Assembly (NCBI RefSeq): GCF_018991925.1
Contig: NW_024753828.1
Location: 6,135,942 to 6,199,941, forward strand
DNA from: Homarus americanus
Lineage: Eukaryota; Arthropoda; Malacostraca; Decapoda; Nephropidae
DNA: 64,000 nt
Direction: 5' to 3'
The translations under genes were made by a program, and so were the position numbers. How positions within the stretch are numbered: the first letter of the stretch is position 1; every line of letters starts with the position of its first letter. Below, one piece after another: positions 12,111-24,000 of this stretch. Below the pieces are notes generated by a model. That model had not been told where the DNA came from. It did not search any database and worked only from the letters and a program-made list of their open reading frames with translations.

Positions 12111-12269
12111 GAGGTCAGGTCATAATGATGTCATCCACTAATCCCCACACCAACACACACGTAGAGGAGCTTAAGAGAAGGGTGGTGACGTGACTAGCCA
12201 GGTCAGGTCATGGTGACCCACAAGCTGGTCCTCCTCTGAGCATCCTCACCAACCAACTCTCTACATCAC

Positions 12270-14243
12270 TTTTACTTTTTTTTACTTTTATCCTCTTCGC
12301 CACTGATCGGCTTGTTTGCCGCTTGGGCGATCGGTCACGTCTCTTTTCCTTTATATTCTTCACCAAAAGGTCGGCTCGCTAGCCGCCCGGGCGATCGGTC
12401 ACGTCTCTGTCACGCACTGTTGGCAAATACTGGGCATGCACCGGCTCCTGAATGTACCAGAACCCGCTCCAGTGTTGGTCAAGTCTTCTCTTGAAAGAGC
12501 TCACACTCGGTGCCGTCACAACACTCTCTGGTAGATTGTTCCAAGAGTTTACAACCCTCACTCCGAAAAAGTTTGCCCTCACGGTTTTCTGGACGCGGCT
12601 TCTTCAATCTTGAGCTGTGACCCCTTGTGGGGCGAGCGTCCGCCAGCTCCAAGTAAGGACACTCAACTGAGTAGTGCCCCCTGAGATGCTTATAAACCTC
12701 AACTAGGTCCCCCCTTGCCCGTCTGTAGTATAAGCTAGGCAAGTTCAGGCGCTCCAATCTCTCAGGGTAGCTGAGGTGCCGAAGTGCAGGCACCAGTTTG
12801 GTGGCCCTCCTTTGAACATTTTCAACCAACTGACAGTCCCTAGCATATCTCGGGGACCAGATGGGGTGACAGTACTCCAGATGGGGAAGCACTTCACTCC
12901 TGAAGATCGTCACGAGGGACGGACCGTCTAGATATCTGAACGACCTTCTTATAAGACCCAATAATTTATTTGCCTGATTTACCTTCTTCTCACAATGGCC
13001 CGAGAACTTCAGCTCATTGTCAACATACACACCTAGGTCCTTCTCACACACAGTCTCAACTAGTACATTTTCTTCATCCCGTTGGGACATATGGTACGCC
13101 TCCTTACCGTTGGTACGCCCCAGGTGCATCCTCTTACACTTCGTGACATTGAATCTCAGCAGCCATTCCTTCGACCATTCCTGGAGCCCACAGAGGTCCT
13201 TCTGCAGCTCTTCACAGTCGGCTTGGTTCTTAATTTCCCGAAATAACTTGCCATCATCGGCAAACATTTGTGTGGAGGAGTGTACAACGTCAGGCATGTC
13301 ATTTATGAAACAAACAAACAACAGCGGGCCCAATACACTACCCTGCGGTACCCCACTTGTTACAGGTACAGATGACGATTTCGTGCCATTAATCACCACA
13401 CATTGCTTGCGGTCATGTAGAAAGTCTTCTATCCACGCTAGGACATTTCCCCGAATTCCGTACCCTTCCAGTTTGATTTTCAGCCTTTCGTGGGGTACAC
13501 TGTCGAAAGCCTTGGCAAAATCTAGGTAAATATTGTCGATATTACCACCCCGTTCTAGAATATGGGTCCAAATATCCAATACCTTGAGCAATTGTGTCAA
13601 GCAAGAGCGCCCCGGCATAAAACCGTGTTGGCAATCTTTTACAAGGTTGTTTCGTAGTAGATGTTCCATCGCTGCATCTCTGATAATACTCTCAAGTACT
13701 TTACATATTATGCTGGTCAGGCTCACCGGTCTATAGTTGTTCGTGGAGTGACTATCGCCCTTCTTGAAGATAGGACTCACATAAGCCACTTTCCATTCAC
13801 TGGGGACCATTTGTTCATCCAGGCATTTACAAAACAGAATCTTCAGGGGCTCTGCAAGCTCGTTGCACAGCTCCCTTAGCACTCTAGGATGCACCATGTC
13901 AGGTCCAGGACTCTTATGGACCTTTAGCCTGGACAGTTTATTTCTAATACCCTCTTCTGTGAACACAATGTGGGTCAGTGCTGTGTCGAACCGTCTGTCC
14001 TCAAACGCAGGAAGGTTAGTTGCATCCTCTCTTGTGAACACTGAGGAAAAGAAGCTGTTCAATGCCTCAGCTTTATCCTGGTCAGAATCTGCGTAACTAC
14101 CATCTTCAAGCCTCAGGTCTGATACGCCTACTTGCGTTTTCAATTTCGACTTTGCATAGCGGTAAAACGCCTTTGGGTTTGACTTGACCTCGCGTGCAAC
14201 CAGCCTTTGGAACTCCTTTTCAGCCCTCCTACACTCTATCTTT
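12270..14243 (-). mobile_element. CR1-like LINE, 5'-truncated, about 2 kb
   Basis: The 3' end lies at 12270 with a simple 'gtaaaagt'-type tail; the 5' end is truncated within the polymerase ORF, so no endonuclease domain is present. The 3' UTR contains two diverged copies of a unit 'cgatcggtcacgtctct' (near 12329-12345 and 12391-12407), also seen in the copy at 16168-16885. No target duplication is visible: the LTR sequence 'ctacatcac' resumes directly as 'gcttgtaacc' on the far side, as in the uninterrupted LTR at 15370-15390. It is the longest of at least five CR1-like copies in the window. Confidence 0.8.
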
Positions 14244-14263
14244 GCTTGTAACCACGCTGCCAC
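12479..14263 (-). pseudogene. CR1-like reverse transcriptase ORF (594 codons, frameshifted 3' end)
   Basis: Encodes the reverse transcriptase and C-terminal region of a CR1-group LINE. Visible RT motifs in order: SPIFKKGD (about 163), NNYRPVSLTS (about 176), QHGFMPGRSCLTQLL (about 212), YLDFAKAFDSV (about 246), SGVPQGSVLGPLLF (about 303) and the catalytic FADD (about 334), then the C-terminal HLEYCHPIWSP and LVENVQRRATKL blocks. The catalytic residues look intact. Near 12594 two bases are missing relative to other copies ('ggacgcggc' against 'ggacttgcggc'). The tail VNSWNNLPESVV therefore continues in another frame (12379-12582). The first six or so codons are antisense LTR sequence, so the annotated start is not the element's own. 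No N-terminal endonuclease. Confidence 0.8.
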
Positions 14264-15069
14264 TTCCCAGCATCAAGCTGCATTGTACATCCAATACAAC
14301 ATGTATACAGAGAGCACATTGTGAGTTTCCTTTCTCCATCCCATCCTGAGTGTGAATCAAACAACCCATACCCCACAAATGGTGACCCCCGGAGATTCGC
14401 ACTCACACAGGATGGAGGAGAAACTGATCACTCTCCCAGTCTTCAAGCAACATGGAAGACTGGCTTATCCACACAGAGGCAGCTCTCATCGGCTCTACAG
14501 CTACTGTCTCTAAACTGCAGGTTAGACACCCTAGAGCAGCTCTGCTACTCTAAGCAGACAACCGCTCCTCTTCCTGCCCCAAGCACCACGTCCTACCGAC
14601 CCCAACACACCCGCCCTGCCTCAGACGCCGCCCCCGACCCAGCAGTACCCCCTGCTGCTCCTCCTGACGCGGACCCACACACCCCTCTTTTCTCCCCCGG
14701 GTACCCCTTGCTACTGTCCTGCATCCTGCTGCTGTCGTGGACCCTGCTGCTGTCATGCACCCTGCCGCTGTCATGAACTCTCTTCCTAGCACAGCCCCTG
14801 CTCCTGACCCAGGCCCACACACCCCAACAGGCGCACCTGAAGACGCTGTACCTGTTGCGAGGGAAGCACAACATTCATCGCCTCCACAACCCTCCTTCTC
14901 CCACAGATCTCGTGTATCTAGACAGAGTTGCCCCCCCTAGCGGCCGGCTCATCCACGCCCTCGCCGTTATGTCTCACATGTGGCATGCACCGCCCGTTCT
15001 GCCTCACATGTACCATGCAACCCTGCAGACAACAAGTCTCCTACACCGCCTGGAGGGAAGGGGGAGTAT

Positions 15070-15515
15070 TGTAGTGGATTTCTCCCCTACAAACGCTGTT
15101 TGTCGCTGAGTAGTCGACCCCACCAATTCCCCAGTGTATGCCTCGTGGTCTGGGTCAACCAGCGCCTCCTTACATGACGGAGGTCAACTATTAAGCCACG
15201 CCCACCTCTGCTATATAAGACCTGACCTCATGGTGACCTACCTCTTTCTACCTACAGCCAGTCTTCAAGCTACACCACCTCCTCCACTCCTGCCTGGCGG
15301 CCCTCGCTCCTGCCGGCGAGCATGGCGACCCACAAGCAGGTCCTCCTCTGAGCATCCTCACCAACCAACTCTCTACATCACGCTTGTAACCACGCTGCCA
15401 CTTCCCAGCATCAAGCTGCATTGTACATACAATACAATATGTATACAGAGAGCACATTGTGAGTTTCCTTTCTCCATCCCATCCTGAGTGTGAACAAAAC
15501 ATCTCGTACCCCACA
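15070..15515 (+). repeat. 3' LTR, 446 bp
   Basis: Begins TGTAGTGGATTTCTCCCC directly after a polypurine tract and ends GTACCCCACA, giving TG...CA termini. A TATA-like 'gctatataagacc' lies near 15212. The segment from 'gcttgtaacc' to the end matches 14244-14377, the remaining part of the 5' LTR. Flanking sequence 'acgtcataaaagt' follows. Confidence 0.75.
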
Positions 15516-15849
15516 ACGTCATAAAAGTAAAGTGTCTGAGAAATGTATGAACTATTGGCTGCAAAGATAAAATAAATACAATAAATATAATTTTGTTAAT
15601 TCTTAAGTTATATTAAAGAAATTAACTTTAGTTATAAAAAAATAATAACAGAGAAATTCACATAATGGAACTAGTCAATTTTGACAAAATGAATTTTAAA
15701 TTACAGATTAGTATTAGCAAAATTTGATAAGAATATAGTAAATGGATTTCAGGAATATTAGGAACCCTAGTATAATGGTTTGGTTAGGTTAGGTATATTC
15801 TGTTAGGTTAAATTAGGTTTGGATAGGTTAAATTAAGATTGGATACGTT

Positions 15850-15990
15850 ATTTACTTTTTTACTTTTATCCTCTTCACCACTGATCGGCTCGTTAGCCGC
15901 TTGGGCGAAAAAGTTTGCCCTCACAGTTTTCTGGACTTGCGGCTTCTTCAATCTTGAGCTGTGATCCCTTGTGGGGCGAGCATCCGTCAC
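15850..15990 (-). mobile_element. CR1-like LINE 3' fragment with internal deletion
   Basis: Minus-strand 3' UTR end ('tgatcggctcgttagccgct' near 15881) fused directly to the coding block near 'gttttctggacttgcggctt'. The roughly 200 bases that separate them in the 12270-14243 copy are missing. It retains the two bases lost from the longest copy. Fragment of about 140 bp. Confidence 0.7.
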
Positions 15991-16167
15991 AATAAATTAA
16001 ATTAAATATGGTTAGCATACGTTAGATTAGATTAGGATAAGTTAAGATTTGGTTAGGTTGTGTTAGGTTCCACTCCTAATTCACAAGTAATGTTTTTCTA
16101 TTGTTATAAATAATTTTAGGAAAAGAAAAACACTCAATATGCACATTTCATTAGCTAGACAACATAC

Positions 16168-16885
16168 ATAATTTATGGGTCTTATAAGAAGGTCGTTCAG
16201 ATATCTAGACAGTCCGTCCCTTGTAACGATCTTCAAGAGTGAAGTGCTTCCCCATCTGGAGTACTGTCACCCCGTCTGGTCCCTGAGATACGCTAAGGAC
16301 TGTGAGTTGGTTGAAAATGTTCAAAGGAGGGCCACCAGACTGGTGCCTGCACTTCGGCACCTCAGCTACCCTGAGAGATTGGAGCGCCTGAATTTGCCTA
16401 GCTTATACTACAGACGGGCAAGGGGTGACCTAGTTGAGGTGTATAAGCATCTCAGGGGGCACTACTCAGTCGAGTGTCCTTACTTGGAGCTGGCGGACGC
16501 TCACCCCACAAGGGCTCACAGCTGAAGATTGAAGAAGCCGCAAATCCAGAAAACTGTGAGGGCAAACTTTTTCGGAGTGAGGGTTGTAAACTCTTGGAAC
16601 AATCTACCAGAAAGTGTTGTGACAGCACCGAGTGTGAGCTCTTTCAAGACAAGAACTTGACCAACACTGGAGCAGGTTCAGGTACATTCAGGAGTCGGTG
16701 CATGCCCAGTACTTGCCAACAGTGAGTGACAGAGACGTGACCAATCGCCTGGGCGGCTAGTGAGTCGATCTTTTGGTGAAGAGGACAAATGAAAAGGAAA
16801 AGTAATCAGAGACGTGACCGATCGCCCAAGCGGCTAACGAGCCAATCAGTGGTGAAGATGATAAAAGTAAAATAAGTAAAAAAGT
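16168..16885 (+). mobile_element. CR1-like LINE 3' fragment, plus strand
   Basis: Begins in the late RT ORF (LIRRSFRYLDSPSLV) and runs 116 codons through HLEYCHPVWSL, VENVQRRATRLVPAL and the DLVEVYKHLRGHY block before a frame change at about 16525. It continues through the 3' UTR with its duplicated unit, ending in 'gataaaagtaaaataagtaa'. It is in opposite orientation to the fragment 180 bp upstream. Dead copy. Confidence 0.8.
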
Positions 16886-19847
16886 TAATTATATTTTTAA
16901 AATAACAGTTCTAAATGGAAGCAAAATGTTAACCTATTGTAATGACTAATTTTACACGCATGCATGGGCATCTGCAGGGGTGTGCAAGGTTTTTTAAGTG
17001 AACTGTTTGTTCCTTAATGTTTCCACAAGTTACTTGTGTTTAGCTGGTACTTTTGAAAATTCCTGTGTGTGAGAATTACGATGTCATTGGCAAGAGTGAT
17101 AACTGGTGCCCGGGCTGGCTGACTCAGGCAAGACCATCATGATGTCCACACCACAGAGGATCCGTGTATAGCTGGTGTTAGGTCATGATGAGGCCTCAAC
17201 CACTTGTTAACAAAATTTACTATTTATATTTTACAGTTATTTAATTAAGCAATTTTCAGAAAGATTTTGCTTATTGTACACATAACTTTCTTTTCTTTAA
17301 ATTTTTGATAACGGGTATGATATTTGTATAACTGCACAATTTGTCTAGTACAATACAACATATAATTGTAAACACTATAATATTCATTTATATTATTATT
17401 GATATATGAAAATAAAAGCAAAACAAATATGGTGGAAAGCTCTGAGGTCGGTACAGTTGGGGATATATATATTTCTTTATTTACACCAACTGTCATGGAA
17501 ATTATTCAGTTACCTGTATAAGCATGGTTCAAAAATCTGCTACAGTGAGTTCATGTATACCAAGAATGTCACTTACAAAACAAAGTTGTGGTGGAAATGT
17601 GAGAAAAGAGCCAGTGGTTGCTGAATATAGGAGCAAAATAACAGCTAAATGATCTACATCATTAATAATTTTGCTGATGAGTCACAGTCCTGGTTTGAAA
17701 TGTGGACCCAGCGTCAACATTCCCAGAATAAAACCGCATCTTATTCCGGTCTAACAATTTCAGATCACCCCTCGGTAATTTGAATCTCATTTCAAAGTAC
17801 CAGGGGTATGTTCTAACTAGGTTCAATATACCCAGGGGTTAATAAAAACTTTGGTTCAAACTACCCTCTTTAGTTTCAAATTACCTCCACATATACTAAA
17901 AGGAAATCATGTTTTGCATGTTAGAAAAAACATGTTATCACTCGGGCACACACATACATACAGATATGGGCCTATGTACACATCCTGTCTAAAACTACAC
18001 TTTCTTGATATATTAAGCATATTAATAGATTTTTTCATAACTCCTAGGATGTCAAGAATTGATCATTACCATTATAAAATTTGTTTTAAATACAATTAAT
18101 TACATTTTCAAAACTCAATACTTCCATAATCACACAAAACAAACAAGAATTCAATAAAATTTGGTGCATTTTTATATCTATATAGCCAACTTAACTGTAA
18201 GAGATATGGGGTAATTTAAAACTGGAAGGGGAATTTTCAACCTAGGTTCAAATAACCGCAGGGTAATCTGTAACTTTAACACCAGTGCAACCTTATCCTT
18301 GACAGATCTTCTGAAATAGTGTGATTTGTTTCTTGCTATTCGAGAAGTCCTATTGATCTTCTTGACACTGTAGTAGAGTGGTCAATTAGCACACCAAGAC
18401 ATGTCAAGACATAGCTTCAATTAACAATGTCAACTGAACGTGTCTGGATTGTGCATGCACAACGTACATGCCAGAAGGTGTTAGATAGAAAGAAAGCCTT
18501 CATTGAAGACACGATTGATCAATTTAGAGCTAATAAGCGCCGCCTGCAGGATTTATTTAACCATTGAAATTACGCTGCTAATGTTCTGAGCAAGTCACCA
18601 TTTTGACAAACAGATAGCATTGGCCATCCCTAGTTGATCAGGATTAAGGATATAAAATTAATTATCATTAGATTTTAATGCTTAAACGTCAACCCTTTGA
18701 TAATTTTAGAGGTAAATAATTTGGTGATAACACTGATAAGTGATATTGTTGATCATCAAACAGTATTCGATTGTACTTGGTCATACTTCTTTAATAAATT
18801 GATATGTCTGGTATTGTCTTGCTTTCTTGCATCCCCCTGGAAAAAATCCTGTGGATGACCATGTGTGAATAGACATACAAAACTAAGTGTAGAATACAGT
18901 AGGAGTTTGAAAAAAGAATTGAAAAGGATGAAGTTGAAAGAGTATGTTTATGGGTTAAGTTATTTAGTTATAATAAGTTATGATGCACCTGTTTCAGGGT
19001 CATGTTCTTGTTTTCACAGATGGTATTAGATGATGATAAATGACTCGTTTTACCTTAGCATGTTTGGTCTTTTGACATTACCTGTAGTACCGCACAAGTG
19101 CAAAAAACAATTAAGCTGGTTTATGTGCAAAATAAGGTTTCAAAAAAGTTTCACTCATTACTTTGAACCTGTTTTTTGTTGTTTTTAATACTTAATTTTT
19201 AAACCCCTGGACTTGGACAGTTTAGAGATATACTGTATACTTAACTGGTAGCAGGAGTTCAGTTAGTAGTTTGCCTTGTGCTAAATGTTCTCAGTTATTA
19301 ACAAGAATTCATTCTCTTTCAGTATACAGTACGTGACATAAAGAGTAGACTAGTTTGTAATTAATGCCGAGGAATTTTAGCTCCTCACCATGGAACAACT
19401 CTGCGAGTTTTGGGCATGTATACTTGATTGATGAAGACATCCATGCAGAGAGAAAAAGAGAAACTTACCTATACAGTACTGTGCTTATCATGTTGATGTG
19501 AGTTATATAATATCAAACTGTATTATAACAAGGGTTTACAGTATTTTCCATTGAATTAGACTACATGTATTGTGTATTTCTGAATGACAGTTTTATTCTG
19601 TAATCTCCTGTTGTACTTTTTAAAATTACTGTACCATACAGTACTGTACTGTATTTAAAAAGTACACTCACTCAAAAAAGTATCAATATGATTTTGTCTT
19701 AGACAATACTGTATAACAAAATGGACAAAGGATTTTGACAACAGGAGTCACAGTGTTCATAAAGAGTGCATGTACTGTACAGGTATTGATGAGGCAATTA
19801 TATGAAGCATAAGATTGTATAATAATTTATTTTGAAATAAATAATAT
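16886..19847. other. No gene recognised
   Basis: AT-rich intergenic sequence. Several short frames exist but none shows a domain, splice-flanked coding pattern or repeat family that I can name. A region at 17690-18290 repeats short phrases such as 'aggttcaa' and 'aggggt' on both strands and could be an old element. Confidence 0.4.
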
Positions 19848-20513
19848 TGTTACGAAGCTTCTCCTTCGCTTACCCAGCTTCCACCACTGGTTACCAGCGG
19901 CTTGAGTCATATGTACAGAAGCAGTAGATCTCTCACAAGAGTTGTCGAATTACCACTGGCTGTCCCGCCAGTCTCCGGTAACTTCCCCGACGATCGGAAT
20001 CAGTGTAGACAAACAATAGGCAGATAGCTTTCCACCAGGTCACAGAAACACACTTGTGCACTGTAGTCTTCTTTTATAAACACCAATTCTCCACAACACT
20101 GCTCGCAGAGTAATGTCTTCACAGCTCTACTTCACACATCAAATATATATTCAGCACACTACAGTACCAGTGTACAATTCGTTAGTCTTCTCACTTTATA
20201 TTGTTCACAACAGTTCCACAATACTTGCACAACAATTGTCTTCAGTTGTTCTGCTAGGTTTAGTGTTTACACTGAGAGCATAGGCGAGCGGCTAACTGCC
20301 CCTAGGCAGGCCGCGCCTGCTTATACAAGCCTCGTCAGACGCTTCTCGAACATCCTAGAATCACCCAGAGACGCCTGGGAGATTCTAGAACGTTCTACCG
20401 TGATCATGGCTTATAATAATAAATATATTGGAACAAAAATGATGCAATACATTCTAGAATATTCTTACATAATTACAGTAATACATCAATATACACACAA
20501 AAATTTCACTACA
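19848..20513 (-). mobile_element. Possible solo LTR, about 666 bp
   Basis: On the minus strand it can be read from TGTAGTGAAATTTTTG to ...AAGCTTCGTAACA, giving TG...CA ends. A TATA-like 'gcttgtataagcaggcgc' lies around 20310-20330, with GC-rich sequence after it. No matching target duplication or second LTR is visible. It stands out in composition from the AT-rich flanks. Alternative: another intergenic repeat. Confidence 0.35.
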
Positions 20514-20594
20514 TTTACCAAAATAACTGCTGCATGGGACAGAAAACAATCAAAACACCTAGTTTACGAAATTATGCCTCGGCATAAAAATACA

Positions 20595-21053
20595 GTACAG
20601 TAATAACTCTGCTAGCCGGAATCCCACTTAACTGGAATTGAAATTTTCTCGGACAATCGTTCCCAAAGCCATAATTTTCTGGTAAATTCCAGCTTTGGGA
20701 ACGATTTTCCAAGGGGCACTTTTTCTGGAAAATTTTACCAATACCCAGAAAATTCCGTTGATGGGGGATTTTTTTTTCCAGGTTCAAGAGATGAAAATCA
20801 GGTGCATTATCCAAAAATTAAAAAAAAAATATTCCGCTACCCGGAATATTCTGGGGATGATGGATAATTTTCCAGGTTCGAGAGATGATGTAATGCGCAA
20901 TTTCTGGAACTTGCAAGAACAGTTTTTCATTACCCATAAAATGCCAGGGAGGAGGGATTTTTTCCGGTTTTGAGAGTCGTCTCGTTACCCAGAAATCTCT
21001 CATTCTTGGAAGTGCTCTGCACCAATTGTTCCGGCTAATGGAGATATCACCGT
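20595..21053. mobile_element. MITE of the 'ATCTCCGTTAnCC' family, copy 2
   Basis: Begins ACAGTAATAACTCTGCTAGC and ends CACCAATTGTTCCGGCTAAT then GGAGATATCACCGTA. It shares the 'gtgctctgcaccaatt' right-end block with the other three copies. The interior has repeated GGAAAATTcc-like units. About 460 bp. Confidence 0.65.
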
Positions 21054-24000
21054 AGTTTGATCTAAGTAAAGGTCCCAATTGAGAGATTTGTTTCTAAATT
21101 GCATCTGCTCCATGATAATTATTACCAAGTTTCCTTCATTCAATTCCAGTATTGGGGAGCTGTGTTTACAAGGCTGTAAATGTGGCCTTATTCTTTCCTG
21201 TGAACACAGCTGAAGGGGTTGCTAGTGAGTACTGTATTAAAACTGAGGTGATGACATCGAAGTTTCCATCTTTTAAGTCATGAGTTTGATTTATGAACTT
21301 GATATACAAATTATTGTGAAATCCTATCAAATTGAATATCTCCTCTATTAATAGAACAAAAATAAAATAAAATAAGCTATTACCTGTAATCAGAAATTCA
21401 GGTAACAGATAAAGGTAAAGCATTAAAAAAACAAATACGTACTGTAATTTCATTCTCGTTTATTTAAATTCTTTTCTCACACGTACCATTATTAAATAAC
21501 GAATATAATAATTCAATGCTACAATTACATATCAAATTAACCCGAATCTACGGTACATTATTTTCTTTCCTGCTTAAATCATTAAGCATCAATGTTGACC
21601 TTTTTTGAGTAATTTTCTGCATTCTGAAGACTAAAAGTAAGTCTTGAACCTAAAGCACTGTACATACATTATTAAAACTGTCATGAACTTTGTGACATTT
21701 TGGTGATAAAACTAAAATCTCACCTCAAGTAATACCCAGCACAACCAGTGTAGTTTATAACAAGTTCATAAATGTTAATATAGTCCTCAACATTGTAGCA
21801 CTTAAGAATTATTCTGGTATTAGCTTGGGGAGTATAAGAGGTAGTACATATGTGTGTAGTAACAGAAAGAATCATTTTAGTCTTAAGTGAGAGAAAATTT
21901 GGAAAGCTTTATGGAATGACATGGTTATGTAGATCAGATGTTCGCTTACAAAGAATGTTAAGTGAGCAAGGAAGTGAATATATTTACTAATCTAGATATG
22001 GGAGAGAACAATGTGTGAGTGTGTGATATTTATACGTAGATTAGTGGGCTAGTTCATCACCTTGAGAATGTTTGTTTACAAAACATTGAAGAAAGAAGAA
22101 TTTATATTTTTATTTTAGCCTTGAATAAATTATTTTTGTTTATTAATAATGTGATTGTGGTTAGATGAGTGCTGGATCTGTACATGCAGGGTGGAAAAAT
22201 AAGTGTAGGATATACTGAGTGAAATGAGTGTGGATCACCTTCACTCTGAGAATCTGAATTGAGAAAATCCTAAAGAGAGAATTTATTACCTCGAGAAAAA
22301 AAGGTGTAATTAGTACTGTATCTGATAATTTAGAAATTTTTTAAAATAAAACATGAAAAGCATTTACAATTTTTTGGTGTAGAAGGAGAATTGTTAAAGC
22401 TGTCAGCATTATGAGAAGAGAAAAGAATTAAACAGGTTAGAAATTGCAGGTTATTACAGGCCTAAAGTTAAATCCACTAAATACAATGCTGAGTTATACT
22501 ATGATATTATTTTAGGGAAGTATTTGCTTCAGTAACCACTATCATTCCATTATACTTTGCATCTCCTGGCCCATCATTAGCTCTCTGTCTGTTGGTTACA
22601 ATTATGAACATCTATTGGAGTTTTCCTTTACTTTAGGTGTAATGGCAGAAACTGTTAATGAGAGCTATGATAGGGATTCTGTATGTGTTATTGGTATATG
22701 GTATTGATGATAAAGCCAACAAATGAATGTAATGAATAATTAAGAAATATGAAAGGGAAGTGTAAGGTAAGTGTTGTAATTAACTCATTGAGGGCTTACT
22801 ACAGTATATCACTTGGACAGTTTACTTTCATATGCATTGCAAAATATAAGGGTGACATCTTCACATCGATTGGTTCTTACAGATCTTTAGCGTAAGTACG
22901 TATATTTTAATTTACAATATATTTTTCAATTTACTTACTTTATAGTGCATTTCTAGGAATGACAAGGGAAATAACTTTCACTCAAAGAATTTAAACATCA
23001 GATAAAAATTTTCTTGATTACTTTATTCATGTTTAACTAAAAGGTCTTAAAAGTTTGTTGAGTTTACTTCACTAACTAAGATTTTTTCCATTCCATTACC
23101 AGTTACACTACAAAAGGCCAATGTTGTATGAAACACTGTGGTATAACCTTCCTCATGAGGCCTATCACTATTTGGATAACAATAACAAAAAAATATTGAT
23201 TTTATAGAAGAAAGTTCACAACCTTCACTACAACAAGGTAGCATCATCTAAGCTACATTCAAATGATGCACAATAATGGAAGGGTGTTATGCAATGTGGA
23301 AATAATGACAAAGTATAAAACTGATTAAAAGCAAGGTGCTCGTAGGGATACATAAGTTCTATGTAGAAGGTCTTGTGTTAAGAGAACTTAGCTAAAACAC
23401 AGCACACTGGTGAATCACTTAGGAATGTGGGAATAAAACAAAAAAAGGATTCTTAACATAGACAGTATAACATAGATTAAAGGCAAAATATACTGTACGT
23501 ACTCGTTGAAAAGAGAAATCGTGTGATATGCAGTTGAAAGTAACTGGAATAGAGACTGATAGTATAGAATGGCACAAAAATTACTGGAAGATTATTATAA
23601 GTACATAATGAAAAATAAAAGAGCAAGCATTTCAGTCGATGATGTTCGTTTTTAAAATATATCTTAATTTATAATAGTAATCAACGGATAAATGCGAGAT
23701 TCAGATTAAGATTATTCAGTCTACAAGGTTTTCAGGAACACAACCCTATCATAGAAGTAGACTATTGGAATTTGTGCTCTTGTGAACTGTTCTACCTACA
23801 CCTATAATACTCCTTTGCTAATAGTTTTTTGGCGGACTATACCAGGTGACAGAATAACGTTACAAATAGTACAGTACTATTAATATACAGTACAGGAAAG
23901 CAGAGTTAAGAACTAAGCATGTCAAGGAAGAAAGAAGTACAGTATAGACTAATAAATCATGAGGGTGAGGAAAGAAGCAAAGATGTTTTAGTAAATGGAG

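Larger units (their letters stand above)
12210..15515 (+). mobile_element. Short LTR retroelement, 5' LTR split by a LINE
   Basis: Order: part of the 5' LTR (12210-12269), a CR1-like LINE insertion (12270-14243), the rest of the 5' LTR (14244-14377), a primer-binding-site-like TGGTGACCCCCGG at about 14380, an internal region of about 690 bp, a polypurine tract GGAGGGAAGGGGGAG just before 15070, and the full 3' LTR (15070-15515). The internal region is proline-rich when translated and has no recognisable gag, protease, RT or integrase. This makes it a non-autonomous or internally deleted element. The first part of the 5' LTR, including its TG start, is missing, so no target duplication can be checked. 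Confidence 0.7.

Noticed and set aside
14321..14776. 151-codon Pro-rich plus frame as a gag gene
   Set aside because: Starts inside the LTR and has no recognisable capsid or zinc-knuckle motif; kept only as LTR-element interior.
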